Assembly: GCA_913057955.1 (NCBI GenBank)
Contig: CAJXOB010000009.1
Coordinates: forward strand, 1 to 40,465
Reading direction: 5' to 3'
From: an uncultured Gammaproteobacteria bacterium
GTDB lineage: Bacteria; Pseudomonadota; Gammaproteobacteria; PS1; Pseudothioglobaceae
Length of the DNA: 40,465 nucleotides
Part shown: positions 18,543 through 27,415 of the stretch, one piece after another
Layout of the letters: the number at the start of each line of letters is the position of its first letter
How positions within the stretch are numbered: the first letter of the stretch is position 1
Notes under the pieces: generated by a model
What the model saw: only the letters and a program-made list of their open reading frames with translations
Database searches by the model: none
What the model was told of the DNA's origin: nothing
Translations under genes and position numbers: made by a program

Positions 18543-20623
18543 TGCAGCAATGGCGCATTGATACTCTTGACCAAACTTTGGTTTTTTCTTCATTGAATGA
18601 GAGACTTCCTTGCGTTATATATTGGGGTAATCGTTTACCTGAAAATGAAAACCTTGCTGATTTAGCTGATGCAGTAGCTAAAGATTGGGGGGACAACTTG
18701 CTGGATAAAGTTCCTGAGTTATCAGTCTCACCTGAGCAGTCTGCTAATTTTCCAGGACAACTCGGCTCTAAAATGAGAAGCCTTGATGGAAGAATTCTTT
18801 CAAGTAACTTTGTTTTCTCAGATAATAAAGTAGAAGAGAATTTGCTAATCTTAATTTATAGTGATGAGTCTTTAGAGCAAACATATACGCTAACAATAAG
18901 CGCATTTGAAGATAGTAATACGTTCACTCTTAGTGCCAAAATTGACAGTAAAGAACCAATATTTATGGACTGGCTTTCAGCCCCCGTAATTCAAGCACCT
19001 CAAAATAGTAACGAAATGATTGATTATGGAGGGCAGTGGAGTGGTGAATTTCGAAGCCAAAAAACTCCATGGGTTACAGGTGTTCATCTGCGTGAGTCAA
19101 GATCCGGAACAACAAGTCATGCAAACTTCCCAGGCTTGTTAATCCCAACTTTAGGAAGTTCAGAGAATTCAGGCTCTTGCTATGGCTTTCATTACGGATG
19201 GTCAGGCGGTCATCGCATGATTGCTGAGCAGCTTCCAGATGGTCGAAGGCAAGTTCAATTTGGAAATACTGAAAATAGTGAGCCGACTTCTGGAAATAGC
19301 TTTGAGACTGCAAAGCTATTTATTTGCCACTCTAGTAATGGAGTTGGAGGGGTAGGGCGGTCCTTTCGAAGTCATGTAGCTAATTCAATTATTGACTTAT
19401 CAAAAGATAGCATTAGACCAGTTCATTATAATTGTTGGGAGGCTATCTATTTTGATCATAATATTGACCAATTAAAAGAAATAGCCAGCCTAGCTTTTGA
19501 GATTGGAGCCGAAAGGTTTGTTCTTGACGACGGATGGTTCAAAGATCGCAATAATGCTAAATCGAGCCTTGGTGACTGGGTTGTTGATAAGAAAAAATAC
19601 CCAGATGGATTGCATCCATTAATTAAGCATATCAATTCCCTTGGAATGTCATTTGGATTGTGGTTTGAGCCAGAGATGGTTAGTCCTGATAGCGACCTTT
19701 ATCGCCGCCACCCTGAATGGATAATGGGTCACAAAGATCAAACCCTTGGGCGAGATCAATTAGTCCTTAATATCTCAATAAAAGATGTTGAAGATTATCT
19801 CTTTGAGAAAATTTCAGCCTTATTAGCGGAGTACCCAATTGAGTATATCAAGTGGGATCACAATCGAGTTTTGCCATTCCCCGATGCCTCGCAAACAAAT
19901 AGCTTATACGCACTTCTTAAGCGTATTAGATTAGCGTATCCAAATGTTGAGATCGAGTCATGCTCATCAGGTGGTGGCCGAATTGATTATGGCATCTTAG
20001 AGAGTACACAAAGAGTTTGGCTGTCTGATAGTAATGATGCAATTGAAAGGTTGCGTATTCAGCATGAGGCCATATTATGGTTACCTACCTCTATAACGGG
20101 AAGCCATGTTGGTCCAAAAGTTTGCCACACATCTGGGCGTGAACTTCCACTAGCTTTTAGAGCGTGGGTTGCAGCGCAAAGACATATGGGTTTTGAGATG
20201 GACCCTCGCGAACTTTCGACTTCAGATAAAACACTGTTGAAAGCTATTACTGGTTGGTGGAAAGAAAATCGCCAGTGGATGAAAGATGCAAATATTTTGA
20301 GGTTACCTTGTGTCGATAAAAGCATAACCGCTGAAATTCAAATTAATTCAAGCGCGGATCATTTTGTTGTTTTTGCAGGCCAAAACGCATCGTCAGATTT
20401 CAGCTCACCGCTACCGCTTGTGCTGGCTGGGCTTAAGCCAATGTCAATGTATAATATTTCCTTATATAATAAAAATCAGATCAGCTCTCTTGGTAAAACA
20501 AAAGGTGGTCTTTTACAAAAAACATTAAAACTTAGCGGGCATTTTTTAATGAGTCATGGATTACAATTACCTAAAGCTTTTCCTGCTAATATGATGGTAA
20601 TAGAAGGGGATAAAGCTGCATGA
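18542..20623 (+). CDS. Alpha-galactosidase, GH36, cytoplasmic
   Basis: The 693-residue protein matches GH36: an N-terminal beta-supersandwich, then a TIM barrel with D-D-G-W-F, G-L-W-F-E-P-E-M-V-S-P-D-S-D, the nucleophile D439 in I-K-W-D-H-N-R, E-S-C-S-S-G-G-G-R, and W-L-S-D-S-N-D (496-499) carrying the acid/base Asp. There is no signal peptide, so substrates must be imported intact by the transporter just upstream. It removes terminal alpha-galactose. Raffinose or melibiose are common substrates, but the glycerol and beta-galactosidase genes of this regulon suggest alpha-galactosyl-glycerols. Its stop overlaps the next ATG in ATGA. Confidence 0.93.
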   Translation: MQQWRIDTLDQTLVFSSLNERLPCVIYWGNRLPENENLADLADAVAKDWGDNLLDKVPELSVSPEQSANFPGQLGSKMRSLDGRILSSNFVFSDNKVEENLLILIYSDESLEQTYTLTISAFEDSNTFTLSAKIDSKEPIFMDWLSAPVIQAPQNSNEMIDYGGQWSGEFRSQKTPWVTGVHLRESRSGTTSHANFPGLLIPTLGSSENSGSCYGFHYGWSGGHRMIAEQLPDGRRQVQFGNTENSEPTSGNSFETAKLFICHSSNGVGGVGRSFRSHVANSIIDLSKDSIRPVHYNCWEAIYFDHNIDQLKEIASLAFEIGAERFVLDDGWFKDRNNAKSSLGDWVVDKKKYPDGLHPLIKHINSLGMSFGLWFEPEMVSPDSDLYRRHPEWIMGHKDQTLGRDQLVLNISIKDVEDYLFEKISALLAEYPIEYIKWDHNRVLPFPDASQTNSLYALLKRIRLAYPNVEIESCSSGGGRIDYGILESTQRVWLSDSNDAIERLRIQHEAILWLPTSITGSHVGPKVCHTSGRELPLAFRAWVAAQRHMGFEMDPRELSTSDKTLLKAITGWWKENRQWMKDANILRLPCVDKSITAEIQINSSADHFVVFAGQNASSDFSSPLPLVLAGLKPMSMYNISLYNKNQISSLGKTKGGLLQKTLKLSGHFLMSHGLQLPKAFPANMMVIEGDKAA

Positions 20624-22335
20624 GTAAAGCTAACAATCGTCGATCGTCTAATTGGTATGGAAAAATGGATAAAGATGGATTTATTCATAGAAGCTGGATG
20701 AAGAGTCAAGGCTTTCCTGACCATGTATTTGATGGCCGTCCTATAATTGGAATTTGCAACACTTGGTCCGAATTAACACCGTGCAACGCAGGCCTAAGAA
20801 CTCTTGCTGAAGGTGTCAAGAGAGGCGTTTGGGAGGCTGGAGGCCTACCACTCGAATTTCCTGTAATGTCATTGGGTGAAACCCAAATGAAACCAACTGC
20901 AATGCTTTTTCGAAATCTTTTATCTATGGATGTTGAGGAAAGTATTCGTGCTTATGGAATTGACGGCGTTGTTTTGCTAGGTGGCTGCGACAAAACTACC
21001 CCAGGACAGTTAATGGGAGCAGCAAGCGTCGATTTACCGACAATTGTTGTCTCTTCTGGCCCAATGCTTAATGGCAAATATAAAGGTCAAGATATTGGCT
21101 CTGGAACCGATGTTTGGCGCTTCTCTGAAGATGTTAGGGCTGGAGACATGTCTTTACAGGATTTTATGTCTGCTGAAACAGGAATGAGCCGCTCATCTGG
21201 AGTTTGCATGACCATGGGAACTGCATCCACAATGGCAAGCTTGGTTGAAGGGATGGGGTTAAGCTTACCCACGAATGCCGCCATTCCTGCCGTTGACGCT
21301 AGGAGAATGGCTCTTGCACATATGACAGGAAAGCGCATTGTAGAAATGGTTGAAGAGGGCTTAAACTTATCCAAAGTTTTAACAAAAGAAAGCTTTCAAA
21401 ATGCTATTACATTAAACAGTGCGGTTGGCGGGTCAACTAATTCAGTAATTCACTTATTGGCTTTAGCAGGCAGAGCTGAAATTGAGCTTACTTTAGAGGA
21501 TTTTGAAAAAGCTGCAGACATACCGCTTCTTGTTAATTGCATGCCTTCAGGTAAATACCTAATGGAAGATTTCTGCTATGCAGGAGGAGTTCCAGCTGTA
21601 TTAGAGCAAATTAAGGACCATATAAAGTCTGCTAATACCGTTCTAAACAAAGACATAACTAGCTACTTCAAAGGTGCTGAAACATTCAATGAGGACGTCA
21701 TTCGGCCAATAAATAACCCACTAAAGCCTGCCGCAGGATTAAAAGTATTGAGAGGAAATTTGGCTCCAAATGGCGCAATCATTAAGCCAGCTGCCGCTAC
21801 AGAAAGCCTATTAAAACATGAAGGCTTGGCCTATGTATTTGAAGATATTGAAGATCTAAAGGCTAATATTGATAGGCCTGACCTTCCAGTCACAAAAAAC
21901 TCTATTTTAGTTTTAAAGGGGTGTGGGCCGAAGGGCTATCCAGGAATGCCTGAGGTTGGCAATATGCCAATACCAAAGGTTTTAATTGAACAAGGAGTTC
22001 GGGACATGATCCGTATTTCAGATGCTCGAATGTCAGGCACTGCCTTCGGAACTATAGTTCTCCATGTCTCTCCTGAGGCGAATGTAGGTGGTCCTATTTC
22101 AATAGTTGAGACTGGTGATCGCATTCGACTTGACGCTTTTAATGGGGTGCTTGAGCTTCTAGTTTCAGAAGCTGAAATTGAGAGCCGCACCAAAGCTAGG
22201 AAAGAGCCAAAAGTAAATTACACTCGCGGATATGCAAAACTTTATATTGATCACGTTATGCAGGCTGATAAAGGTGCAGACCTTGACTTCCTTGTGGGCA
22301 AAGACACACGACTTCCAACTCGAGAATCACATTAA
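20620..22335 (+). CDS. Sugar-acid dehydratase, IlvD/EDD family (arabinonate/galactonate type)
   Basis: This 571-residue enzyme belongs to the Fe-S dehydratases. Probable [2Fe-2S] ligands are C55 (L-T-P-C-N-A-G), C123 (G-G-C-D-K-T) and C196 (S-G-V-C-M-T-M-G-T); K125 corresponds to the carbamylated metal-binding Lys, and D-A-R-M-S-G holds the catalytic Ser (S472). The opening R-R-S-S-N-W-Y-G and F-I-H-R-S-W-M-K-S-Q-G are typical of the L-arabinonate/D-xylonate/D-galactonate subgroup and not of IlvD or Edd. With DgoK and DgoA downstream, D-galactonate to 2-keto-3-deoxygalactonate is the probable reaction. It replaces the unrelated enolase-family DgoD of enteric bacteria. Confidence 0.87.
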   Translation: MSKANNRRSSNWYGKMDKDGFIHRSWMKSQGFPDHVFDGRPIIGICNTWSELTPCNAGLRTLAEGVKRGVWEAGGLPLEFPVMSLGETQMKPTAMLFRNLLSMDVEESIRAYGIDGVVLLGGCDKTTPGQLMGAASVDLPTIVVSSGPMLNGKYKGQDIGSGTDVWRFSEDVRAGDMSLQDFMSAETGMSRSSGVCMTMGTASTMASLVEGMGLSLPTNAAIPAVDARRMALAHMTGKRIVEMVEEGLNLSKVLTKESFQNAITLNSAVGGSTNSVIHLLALAGRAEIELTLEDFEKAADIPLLVNCMPSGKYLMEDFCYAGGVPAVLEQIKDHIKSANTVLNKDITSYFKGAETFNEDVIRPINNPLKPAAGLKVLRGNLAPNGAIIKPAAATESLLKHEGLAYVFEDIEDLKANIDRPDLPVTKNSILVLKGCGPKGYPGMPEVGNMPIPKVLIEQGVRDMIRISDARMSGTAFGTIVLHVSPEANVGGPISIVETGDRIRLDAFNGVLELLVSEAEIESRTKARKEPKVNYTRGYAKLYIDHVMQADKGADLDFLVGKDTRLPTRESH

Positions 22336-23105
22336 TGAATAATTATGCAATCTTTAAAGACTTAGAAGATACCTCAGTTTTTATTACGGGTGGCGGCTCT
22401 GGTATTGGCGCATCATTGACAGAGGGTTTTTTAGCACAAGGTGCAAAAGTTGCATTTGTGCAGAGATCAGATTGCGATGAATTTCTAGATGAAGTTTCTT
22501 CGAAATATAAACATAACCCCTTATTTATCAAATGTGATATTACTGATATTGATGCTCTAAAGTCTGCAATATTAGATGCAAGTAATGCTAATGGTGGAAT
22601 TAATGTGCTGATAAATAATGCCGCTAATGACACGCGCCACACCCTTGCAGCTATGACAACAGAAGAATGGGATCAGTCAATTAATATTAATCTAAGGCCT
22701 CATTTCTTTACAGCCCAGGCTGTGGCACCTTTTATGAAAACCCAAGGCGGCGGCAGTATTATTAATTTTTCATCAAACTCTTATATGATGGGTAATGCTG
22801 GTTTGCCCGCTTATGTTACTTCTAAAGCTGGAATTACAGGCTTAACAAGAAGTTTAGCGAGAGAGCTTGGTGTTGATGGCATTAGAGTAAACACGCTGAT
22901 TCCTGGCTGGGTTCTGACTGAAAGGCAGTTAAGGCTATGGGCAAATGATAAAGACTTAGCAAGTCATATGGAAAAACAATGCATTAAGGAACACTTAGTG
23001 CCTAACGATTTAATTGACTCCACATTATTTTTAGCTTCGGACGCGTCTCGAATGATGACCGGCCAAGCTTTAGTGATTGATGGCGGAGTTGTAGTTACAG
23101 GATAA
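22335..23105 (+). CDS. SDR-family dehydrogenase, probable D-galactose 1-dehydrogenase
   Basis: The 256-residue protein has the classical short-chain dehydrogenase plan: cofactor motif T-G-G-G-S-G-I-G at 18-25, I-N-N-A-A-N around 91-96, catalytic Ser in N-F-S-S-N-S, Y160-x-x-x-K164, and the P-G-W-V-L-T-E-R segment. It lies between the galactonate dehydratase and DgoK genes and would oxidise galactose to galactonolactone with NAD(P). Family membership is clear. The substrate is inferred only from context; L-arabinose or fucose would also be consistent with this SDR subgroup. It shares one base with the dehydratase stop. Confidence 0.85.
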   Translation: MNNYAIFKDLEDTSVFITGGGSGIGASLTEGFLAQGAKVAFVQRSDCDEFLDEVSSKYKHNPLFIKCDITDIDALKSAILDASNANGGINVLINNAANDTRHTLAAMTTEEWDQSININLRPHFFTAQAVAPFMKTQGGGSIINFSSNSYMMGNAGLPAYVTSKAGITGLTRSLARELGVDGIRVNTLIPGWVLTERQLRLWANDKDLASHMEKQCIKEHLVPNDLIDSTLFLASDASRMMTGQALVIDGGVVVTG

Positions 23106-23114
23106 AAGAGAACA

Positions 23115-24026
23115 ATGAAAGAATTAAAGGCTAAATGGATTGCTGCAGATTGGGGAACAACTCATATGCGCGCTTGGGCTATTAATGAGCAGGGTAAAGT
23201 TCTTGCTTATAGTGAATCAAACGAAGGCATGAAAGATCTTCAGCAGAATGAATTCGAGCCAGTATTGTTACGCCTTATTGAAAGTTGGCTAGATAGTGAA
23301 AAAGTAACGCCTGTCATGGCTTGTGGAATGGTTGGTGCGCGTCAAGGGTGGGTTGAAACGCCATATTTAAAGGCTCCATGTGTACCTATTGATAAAAATC
23401 AACTAACTGTTGCGACTACAAAAGACACCAGAATCCAGGTCACCTTAGTGCCTGGGGTTATGCAGCACAATCCTGCCGATATCATGCGGGGTGAGGAAAC
23501 TCAAATTGCTGGATTTATTAAAGAAAATCCTGGCTTTGATGGCATTGTTTGCCTTCCTGGAACTCATACAAAATGGGTTAATGTAAAGGCAGGTCAAATA
23601 GAAAAATTTAAAACGTTTATGACTGGCGAGCTTTTTGGCGTAATCTCTAATGAAACTTTAATTAAGCATTCCATATCAACTAAAGGTTGGGATCAAGATA
23701 GTTTTAAAAAAGGAGTACTTCAAGGTTTTAAAAGTCCAGGCACTATTGCATCCGATCTTTTTTCATTAAGAGCTGAATCAATAGTGAATGAGTTGGATTT
23801 TGATGCGGCTAAATCAACACTTTCAGGCTTACTTCTAGGTCTTGAGCTTAATGGTGTGCAAGACTATTGGAAAGATAGAGACGTAACAATTATTGGTTCG
23901 GAATTGTTGTCAAATAATTACCAACAAGGTTTAAACATATTAGGTGGAGAATGTAAGCCATTTGATCTCGAAACTGCAACGCTATCAGGACTGACTTCTG
24001 CTTACATGGAATTACACTCTGATTAA
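23115..24026 (+). CDS. dgoK: 2-dehydro-3-deoxygalactonokinase
   Basis: This 303-residue sugar-acid kinase matches DgoK: A-D-W-G-T-T-H-M-R-A-W at the start (phosphate-binding loop of the ASKHA fold), E-G-M-K-D-L-Q, A-C-G-M-V-G-A-R-Q-G-W-E-like stretch near 70, M-R-G-E-E-T-Q-I-A-G-F and L-P-G-T-H-T-K-W-V. It phosphorylates 2-keto-3-deoxygalactonate made by the dehydratase, giving KDPGal for the aldolase encoded four bases downstream. Its presence together with DgoA is the strongest evidence that the pathway handles galactose. Confidence 0.93.
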   Translation: MKELKAKWIAADWGTTHMRAWAINEQGKVLAYSESNEGMKDLQQNEFEPVLLRLIESWLDSEKVTPVMACGMVGARQGWVETPYLKAPCVPIDKNQLTVATTKDTRIQVTLVPGVMQHNPADIMRGEETQIAGFIKENPGFDGIVCLPGTHTKWVNVKAGQIEKFKTFMTGELFGVISNETLIKHSISTKGWDQDSFKKGVLQGFKSPGTIASDLFSLRAESIVNELDFDAAKSTLSGLLLGLELNGVQDYWKDRDVTIIGSELLSNNYQQGLNILGGECKPFDLETATLSGLTSAYMELHSD

Positions 24027-24030
24027 GTAT

Positions 24031-24636
24031 ATGAATAGAAATATAATTGCTATATTACGAGGCATTAAACCCGAAGAAGTTCTCGATACAGTTCATGTTA
24101 TTGTTAAATCAGGGATTACTCAAGTTGAAGTGCCACTAAACTCACCTAGCGCTTTTGAAAGTATCGAGATGCTTCGTGATGAGTTCGAAGGGTCAATTCA
24201 ATTTGGCGCTGGAACAGTAACAGATATAAAGCAGGTTGAAGTCCTGGCTAAAATTGGTGTGGATTTTGTTGTCTCACCTAATTTTGACTCTGCTGTTGTA
24301 AGGGCAACTAAGGAGGCAGGTATATTAAGCTTTCCTGGGGTGATTACCCCAACAGAATGCTTTTCTGCATTAAATTGCGGGGCGGATGGTTTAAAGTTTT
24401 TTCCAGCCTCACTTATTGGAACAGATAATCTAATCGCATTAAGAGCTGTTTTGCCAACAGATGTCCCTCTTTACATGGTCGGTGGCGTTGGCCCAAAAAA
24501 CTTTTCAGCCTGGATTAAGGCTGGTGCTACTGGTTTTGGAATAGGGTCAGGGCTTTATAAAGCTGGTGATTCTCCTGAAGTAGTTGCCAAAAAAGCTGAG
24601 TCGATTGTTTTGTCATACGATGAAGCACAAATATGA
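24031..24636 (+). CDS. dgoA: 2-dehydro-3-deoxy-6-phosphogalactonate aldolase
   Basis: A class I aldolase of 201 residues. I-A-I-L-R-G-I-K-P-E-E, V-E-V-P-L-N-S-P (E33), G-A-G-T-V-T, S-P-N-F-D, and G-L-K-F-F-P-A-S with Schiff-base K122 match DgoA; the V-P-L-N-S-P segment is closer to DgoA than to Eda, which has E-(I/V)-x-L-R-T. It splits KDPGal into pyruvate and glyceraldehyde 3-phosphate. It follows dgoK by four bases and overlaps the lactonase start by four (ATGA). Confidence 0.92.
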   Translation: MNRNIIAILRGIKPEEVLDTVHVIVKSGITQVEVPLNSPSAFESIEMLRDEFEGSIQFGAGTVTDIKQVEVLAKIGVDFVVSPNFDSAVVRATKEAGILSFPGVITPTECFSALNCGADGLKFFPASLIGTDNLIALRAVLPTDVPLYMVGGVGPKNFSAWIKAGATGFGIGSGLYKAGDSPEVVAKKAESIVLSYDEAQI

Positions 24637-25496
24637 TCAATGACTATCTACCAGTAGATTCCTCTGATTTAGGAGAGGGGCCTTTATGGCATCCAAAGCT
24701 AAAGTCTCTATTCTGGTTTGATATAAATTCCTTTAAGATGCATAATTGGAGTAACTCTAAACTTAAAACTTGGGTATTTTCTGAGCCAGTCTCAGCTGCA
24801 GGATGGATTGATGAAGAGCACTTAATGGTTGCAACTGCATCCTCATTAACTAAGCTTGCCTTATCAACTGATACAAGAGAGTTAATTGTTAATTTAGAAG
24901 GCAGTATGATTCACACCCGATCAAATGATGGGCGCGCTGATCCCTGGGGCGGTTTTTGGATTAGTACAATGGGACTAAATGCCGAGGCAGATGCTGGCTC
25001 TATTTACCGCTTCTATAAAGGTGAGCTAAGACAATTACATCAAAATATTACAATCCCTAATAGTATTTGCTTTTCCCCAGATCAAAATTTTGGATATTTT
25101 GCAGATACTCGTAAAATGAAAATCTGGAAACAGAAATTAGATCAATCCAATGGCTGGCCCACTCATGACCCAATTATTTTTGTTGATTTGGAGTCTCAAG
25201 GCCTTCATCCTGATGGTTCAGTTTGTGATAGTGAGGGCTATTTATGGAATGCACAGTATGGCGCCTCTAGGATCGCAAGATATAGCCCTAATGGTCAACT
25301 GGATCAAGTGATTAACTTTCCAGTTTCTCAGGTTACTTGTCCTGCTTTTGGTGGAGACTCATTAAATACTATTTATACTACAACGGCCTATCAGAACTTA
25401 AATAGTAATAATTTGAAAGTTGAACCTTTGGCTGGCAAAATATTTTATTTTCAATCAGAGATAACTGGCTTAGCTGAGCATCAAATTATAGCGTGA
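24633..25496 (+). CDS. SMP-30/gluconolactonase-family lactonase, probable galactonolactonase
   Basis: This 287-residue protein has the six-bladed SMP-30 pattern: L-G-E-G-P-L-W-H (metal ligand E15), N-D-G-R-A-D-P-W-G-G-F-W-I-S-T-M-G, I-P-N-S-I-C-F-S-P-D (Asn ligand) and H-P-D-G-S-V-C-D-S-E-G (Asp ligand). No signal peptide is seen. It would hydrolyse the galactonolactone made by the SDR enzyme to galactonate, filling the one remaining step of the De Ley-Doudoroff route. Related family members act on glucono-, arabono- or xylonolactone, so substrate assignment rests on context. Confidence 0.87.
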   Translation: MINDYLPVDSSDLGEGPLWHPKLKSLFWFDINSFKMHNWSNSKLKTWVFSEPVSAAGWIDEEHLMVATASSLTKLALSTDTRELIVNLEGSMIHTRSNDGRADPWGGFWISTMGLNAEADAGSIYRFYKGELRQLHQNITIPNSICFSPDQNFGYFADTRKMKIWKQKLDQSNGWPTHDPIIFVDLESQGLHPDGSVCDSEGYLWNAQYGASRIARYSPNGQLDQVINFPVSQVTCPAFGGDSLNTIYTTTAYQNLNSNNLKVEPLAGKIFYFQSEITGLAEHQIIA

Positions 25497-25503
25497 GGAG
25501 ATT

Positions 25504-27405
25504 ATGATTCCAAAACTAGGAAGTTGCTATTATCCAGAACACTGGCCTGAGGCTCAATGGCACAAGGATGCAAAAGATATGGTCAATTCAGGCTTGTCAT
25601 GGGTTCGAATAGGCGAGTTTGCGTGGAGCCGTTTAGAGCCGGAAGAGGGCATTCAAAATTTTGACTGGCTTGACCGAGCTATAACAGTTCTAGGTGACGC
25701 TGGTTTGGATGTGGTTATGAGCACTCCAACCGCGGCTCCCCCAAGATGGGTTGTTGATAAATGGCCTGATATGCTTCTTGTCGACTCTGAGGGTCAACCT
25801 CGTAAATTTGGCTCAAGACGGCATTACTGCTTTTCACACAAAGGTTATTTTCAAGAGTCATCAAGAATTACAAAGATTGTTGCAGAGCGATATGGAAAAA
25901 ATCCTTATATTAAGGCATGGCAATTAGACAATGAATATGGTTGTCATGATACTACTTTGTCATTTAGTGCTTCATCAGAAAGTGCATTTAAGCTTTGGCT
26001 GTTTGACAAATATAAGACGATTGAGAATCTTAATGAGGTCTGGAAAAATGTATTTTGGTCTATGGAATATAATAATTTTGAGCAAATTGAATTACCAAAT
26101 TTAACCGTTACTGATGCAAATCCAATTCACGAGTTAGACTTTAAAAGGTTTAGTTCCGATCAAGTTGTGAAATTCAACCGCTCTCAAGCTTTTATAATGC
26201 GCGAACATACAAAAATGCCACTTATTCATAACTATATGGGAAAAATTACAGATTTTGATCATTATGAGGTGGGTGATGATTTGGATATTGCAAGCTGGGA
26301 TAGCTATCCTTTGGGATTTTTAGAGGATCGCTCGACTCAAAATGAAGACTTTAAGCTTAAATTTATGCGCTTTGGAGATCCTGATTTTCAGGCATTTCAC
26401 CATGACCTATACAGGACCGTTGGGCGAGGCCGTTGGTGGGTAATGGAGCAGCAGCCTGGACCCGTGAATTGGGCGCCCTACAACCCTGAGCCAGCTACTG
26501 GGGCTGTGAGACTTTGGTCTTGGGAAGCAATCGCACACGGAGCAGAGGTGGTAAGTTATTTTCGCTGGAGGCAAGCCCCTTTTGCTCAGGAACAAATGCA
26601 CGCAGGACTTCAAAGGCCAGATGGTGAGTCAGCTCCTGGCTTAATTCAAGCTTCACAGGTCAACTCTGAATTAAAAGAGTTTACGGATATTCAGCAGGTT
26701 CAATCAAAGGTTGCTTTAGTCTTTGATTATGAAAGCTGTTGGGCATGGGAAGTCCAACCCCAGGGCAAAGAATTTAGTTATTTTGGACTGGTATATGATT
26801 ACTATAGGGCTCTACGAAGCCTTGGTCTTTCGGTTGATATGCTGGCACCTAATCAAAAAGATTTAAGTGGGTATAAGATTGTTCTTATGCCTGGGTTAAT
26901 GCATGTGACTGACAACCTTAAAATAGCAATTGAGTCTTTTGAAGGTGTCGTAATTTCTGGCCCCAGAACTGGCTCAAAGACATTAGATATGACTATTCCA
27001 AATGGACTTCCTCCAATAGTTCCAGGTGTTATAGGTACTGTTGCTAGCGTTGAATCTCTTAGGCCAAATGCAAGCATTTCAATCAAAGCTGGCGGTAACT
27101 TTAATTGCTGGATGGAAACCTTGGTGGATTGCGACAATGTTATTGAGAGCTGCGAAGATGGCCGCCCAGCGGTAATTGGCCAAAAAAATAGACCCTATTT
27201 AGTGGGATGGGCAGATCAGAAGGCCTTAAAAAGAATGTTTAAAGAGGCTTGCTTGTCTCAAAGCATTCCTATAACGCAGATGCCGGATTGTGTCAGGGTT
27301 CGTGAAACGCTTAAACATCGTTTTTGGTTTAACTATAGCGAGACAGAATCAAAGGTTGGAGCTATTAAACTTCCACCTTCTGGAGTTTTCTGGGAGCCCC
27401 TTTAA
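25504..27405 (+). CDS. Beta-galactosidase, GH42, cytoplasmic
   Basis: The 633-residue enzyme opens G-S-C-Y-Y-P-E-H-W-P and has W-V-R-I-G-E-F-A-W-S-R-L-E-P, the acid/base E144 in Q-L-D-N-E-Y-G-C-H and the nucleophile E315 in V-M-E-Q-Q-P-G. Spacing agrees with characterised GH42 enzymes. The barrel is followed by a trimerisation domain (about 390-580) and a short beta domain. No signal peptide is present, so it acts on imported galactosides. GAGGAG lies just before the ATG. It is the last gene of the plus-strand operon. Together with GH36, both alpha and beta galactosyl bonds can be opened inside the cell. Confidence 0.93.
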   Translation: MIPKLGSCYYPEHWPEAQWHKDAKDMVNSGLSWVRIGEFAWSRLEPEEGIQNFDWLDRAITVLGDAGLDVVMSTPTAAPPRWVVDKWPDMLLVDSEGQPRKFGSRRHYCFSHKGYFQESSRITKIVAERYGKNPYIKAWQLDNEYGCHDTTLSFSASSESAFKLWLFDKYKTIENLNEVWKNVFWSMEYNNFEQIELPNLTVTDANPIHELDFKRFSSDQVVKFNRSQAFIMREHTKMPLIHNYMGKITDFDHYEVGDDLDIASWDSYPLGFLEDRSTQNEDFKLKFMRFGDPDFQAFHHDLYRTVGRGRWWVMEQQPGPVNWAPYNPEPATGAVRLWSWEAIAHGAEVVSYFRWRQAPFAQEQMHAGLQRPDGESAPGLIQASQVNSELKEFTDIQQVQSKVALVFDYESCWAWEVQPQGKEFSYFGLVYDYYRALRSLGLSVDMLAPNQKDLSGYKIVLMPGLMHVTDNLKIAIESFEGVVISGPRTGSKTLDMTIPNGLPPIVPGVIGTVASVESLRPNASISIKAGGNFNCWMETLVDCDNVIESCEDGRPAVIGQKNRPYLVGWADQKALKRMFKEACLSQSIPITQMPDCVRVRETLKHRFWFNYSETESKVGAIKLPPSGVFWEPL

Positions 27406-27415
27406 GGGTTATTTG

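Noticed and set aside
18542-20623. Raffinose or melibiose operon as the main explanation
   Set aside because: No sucrose hydrolase or sucrose phosphorylase gene is present, and the linked beta-galactosidase and glycerol genes are better explained by galactosyl-glycerols; not excluded, but less likely.
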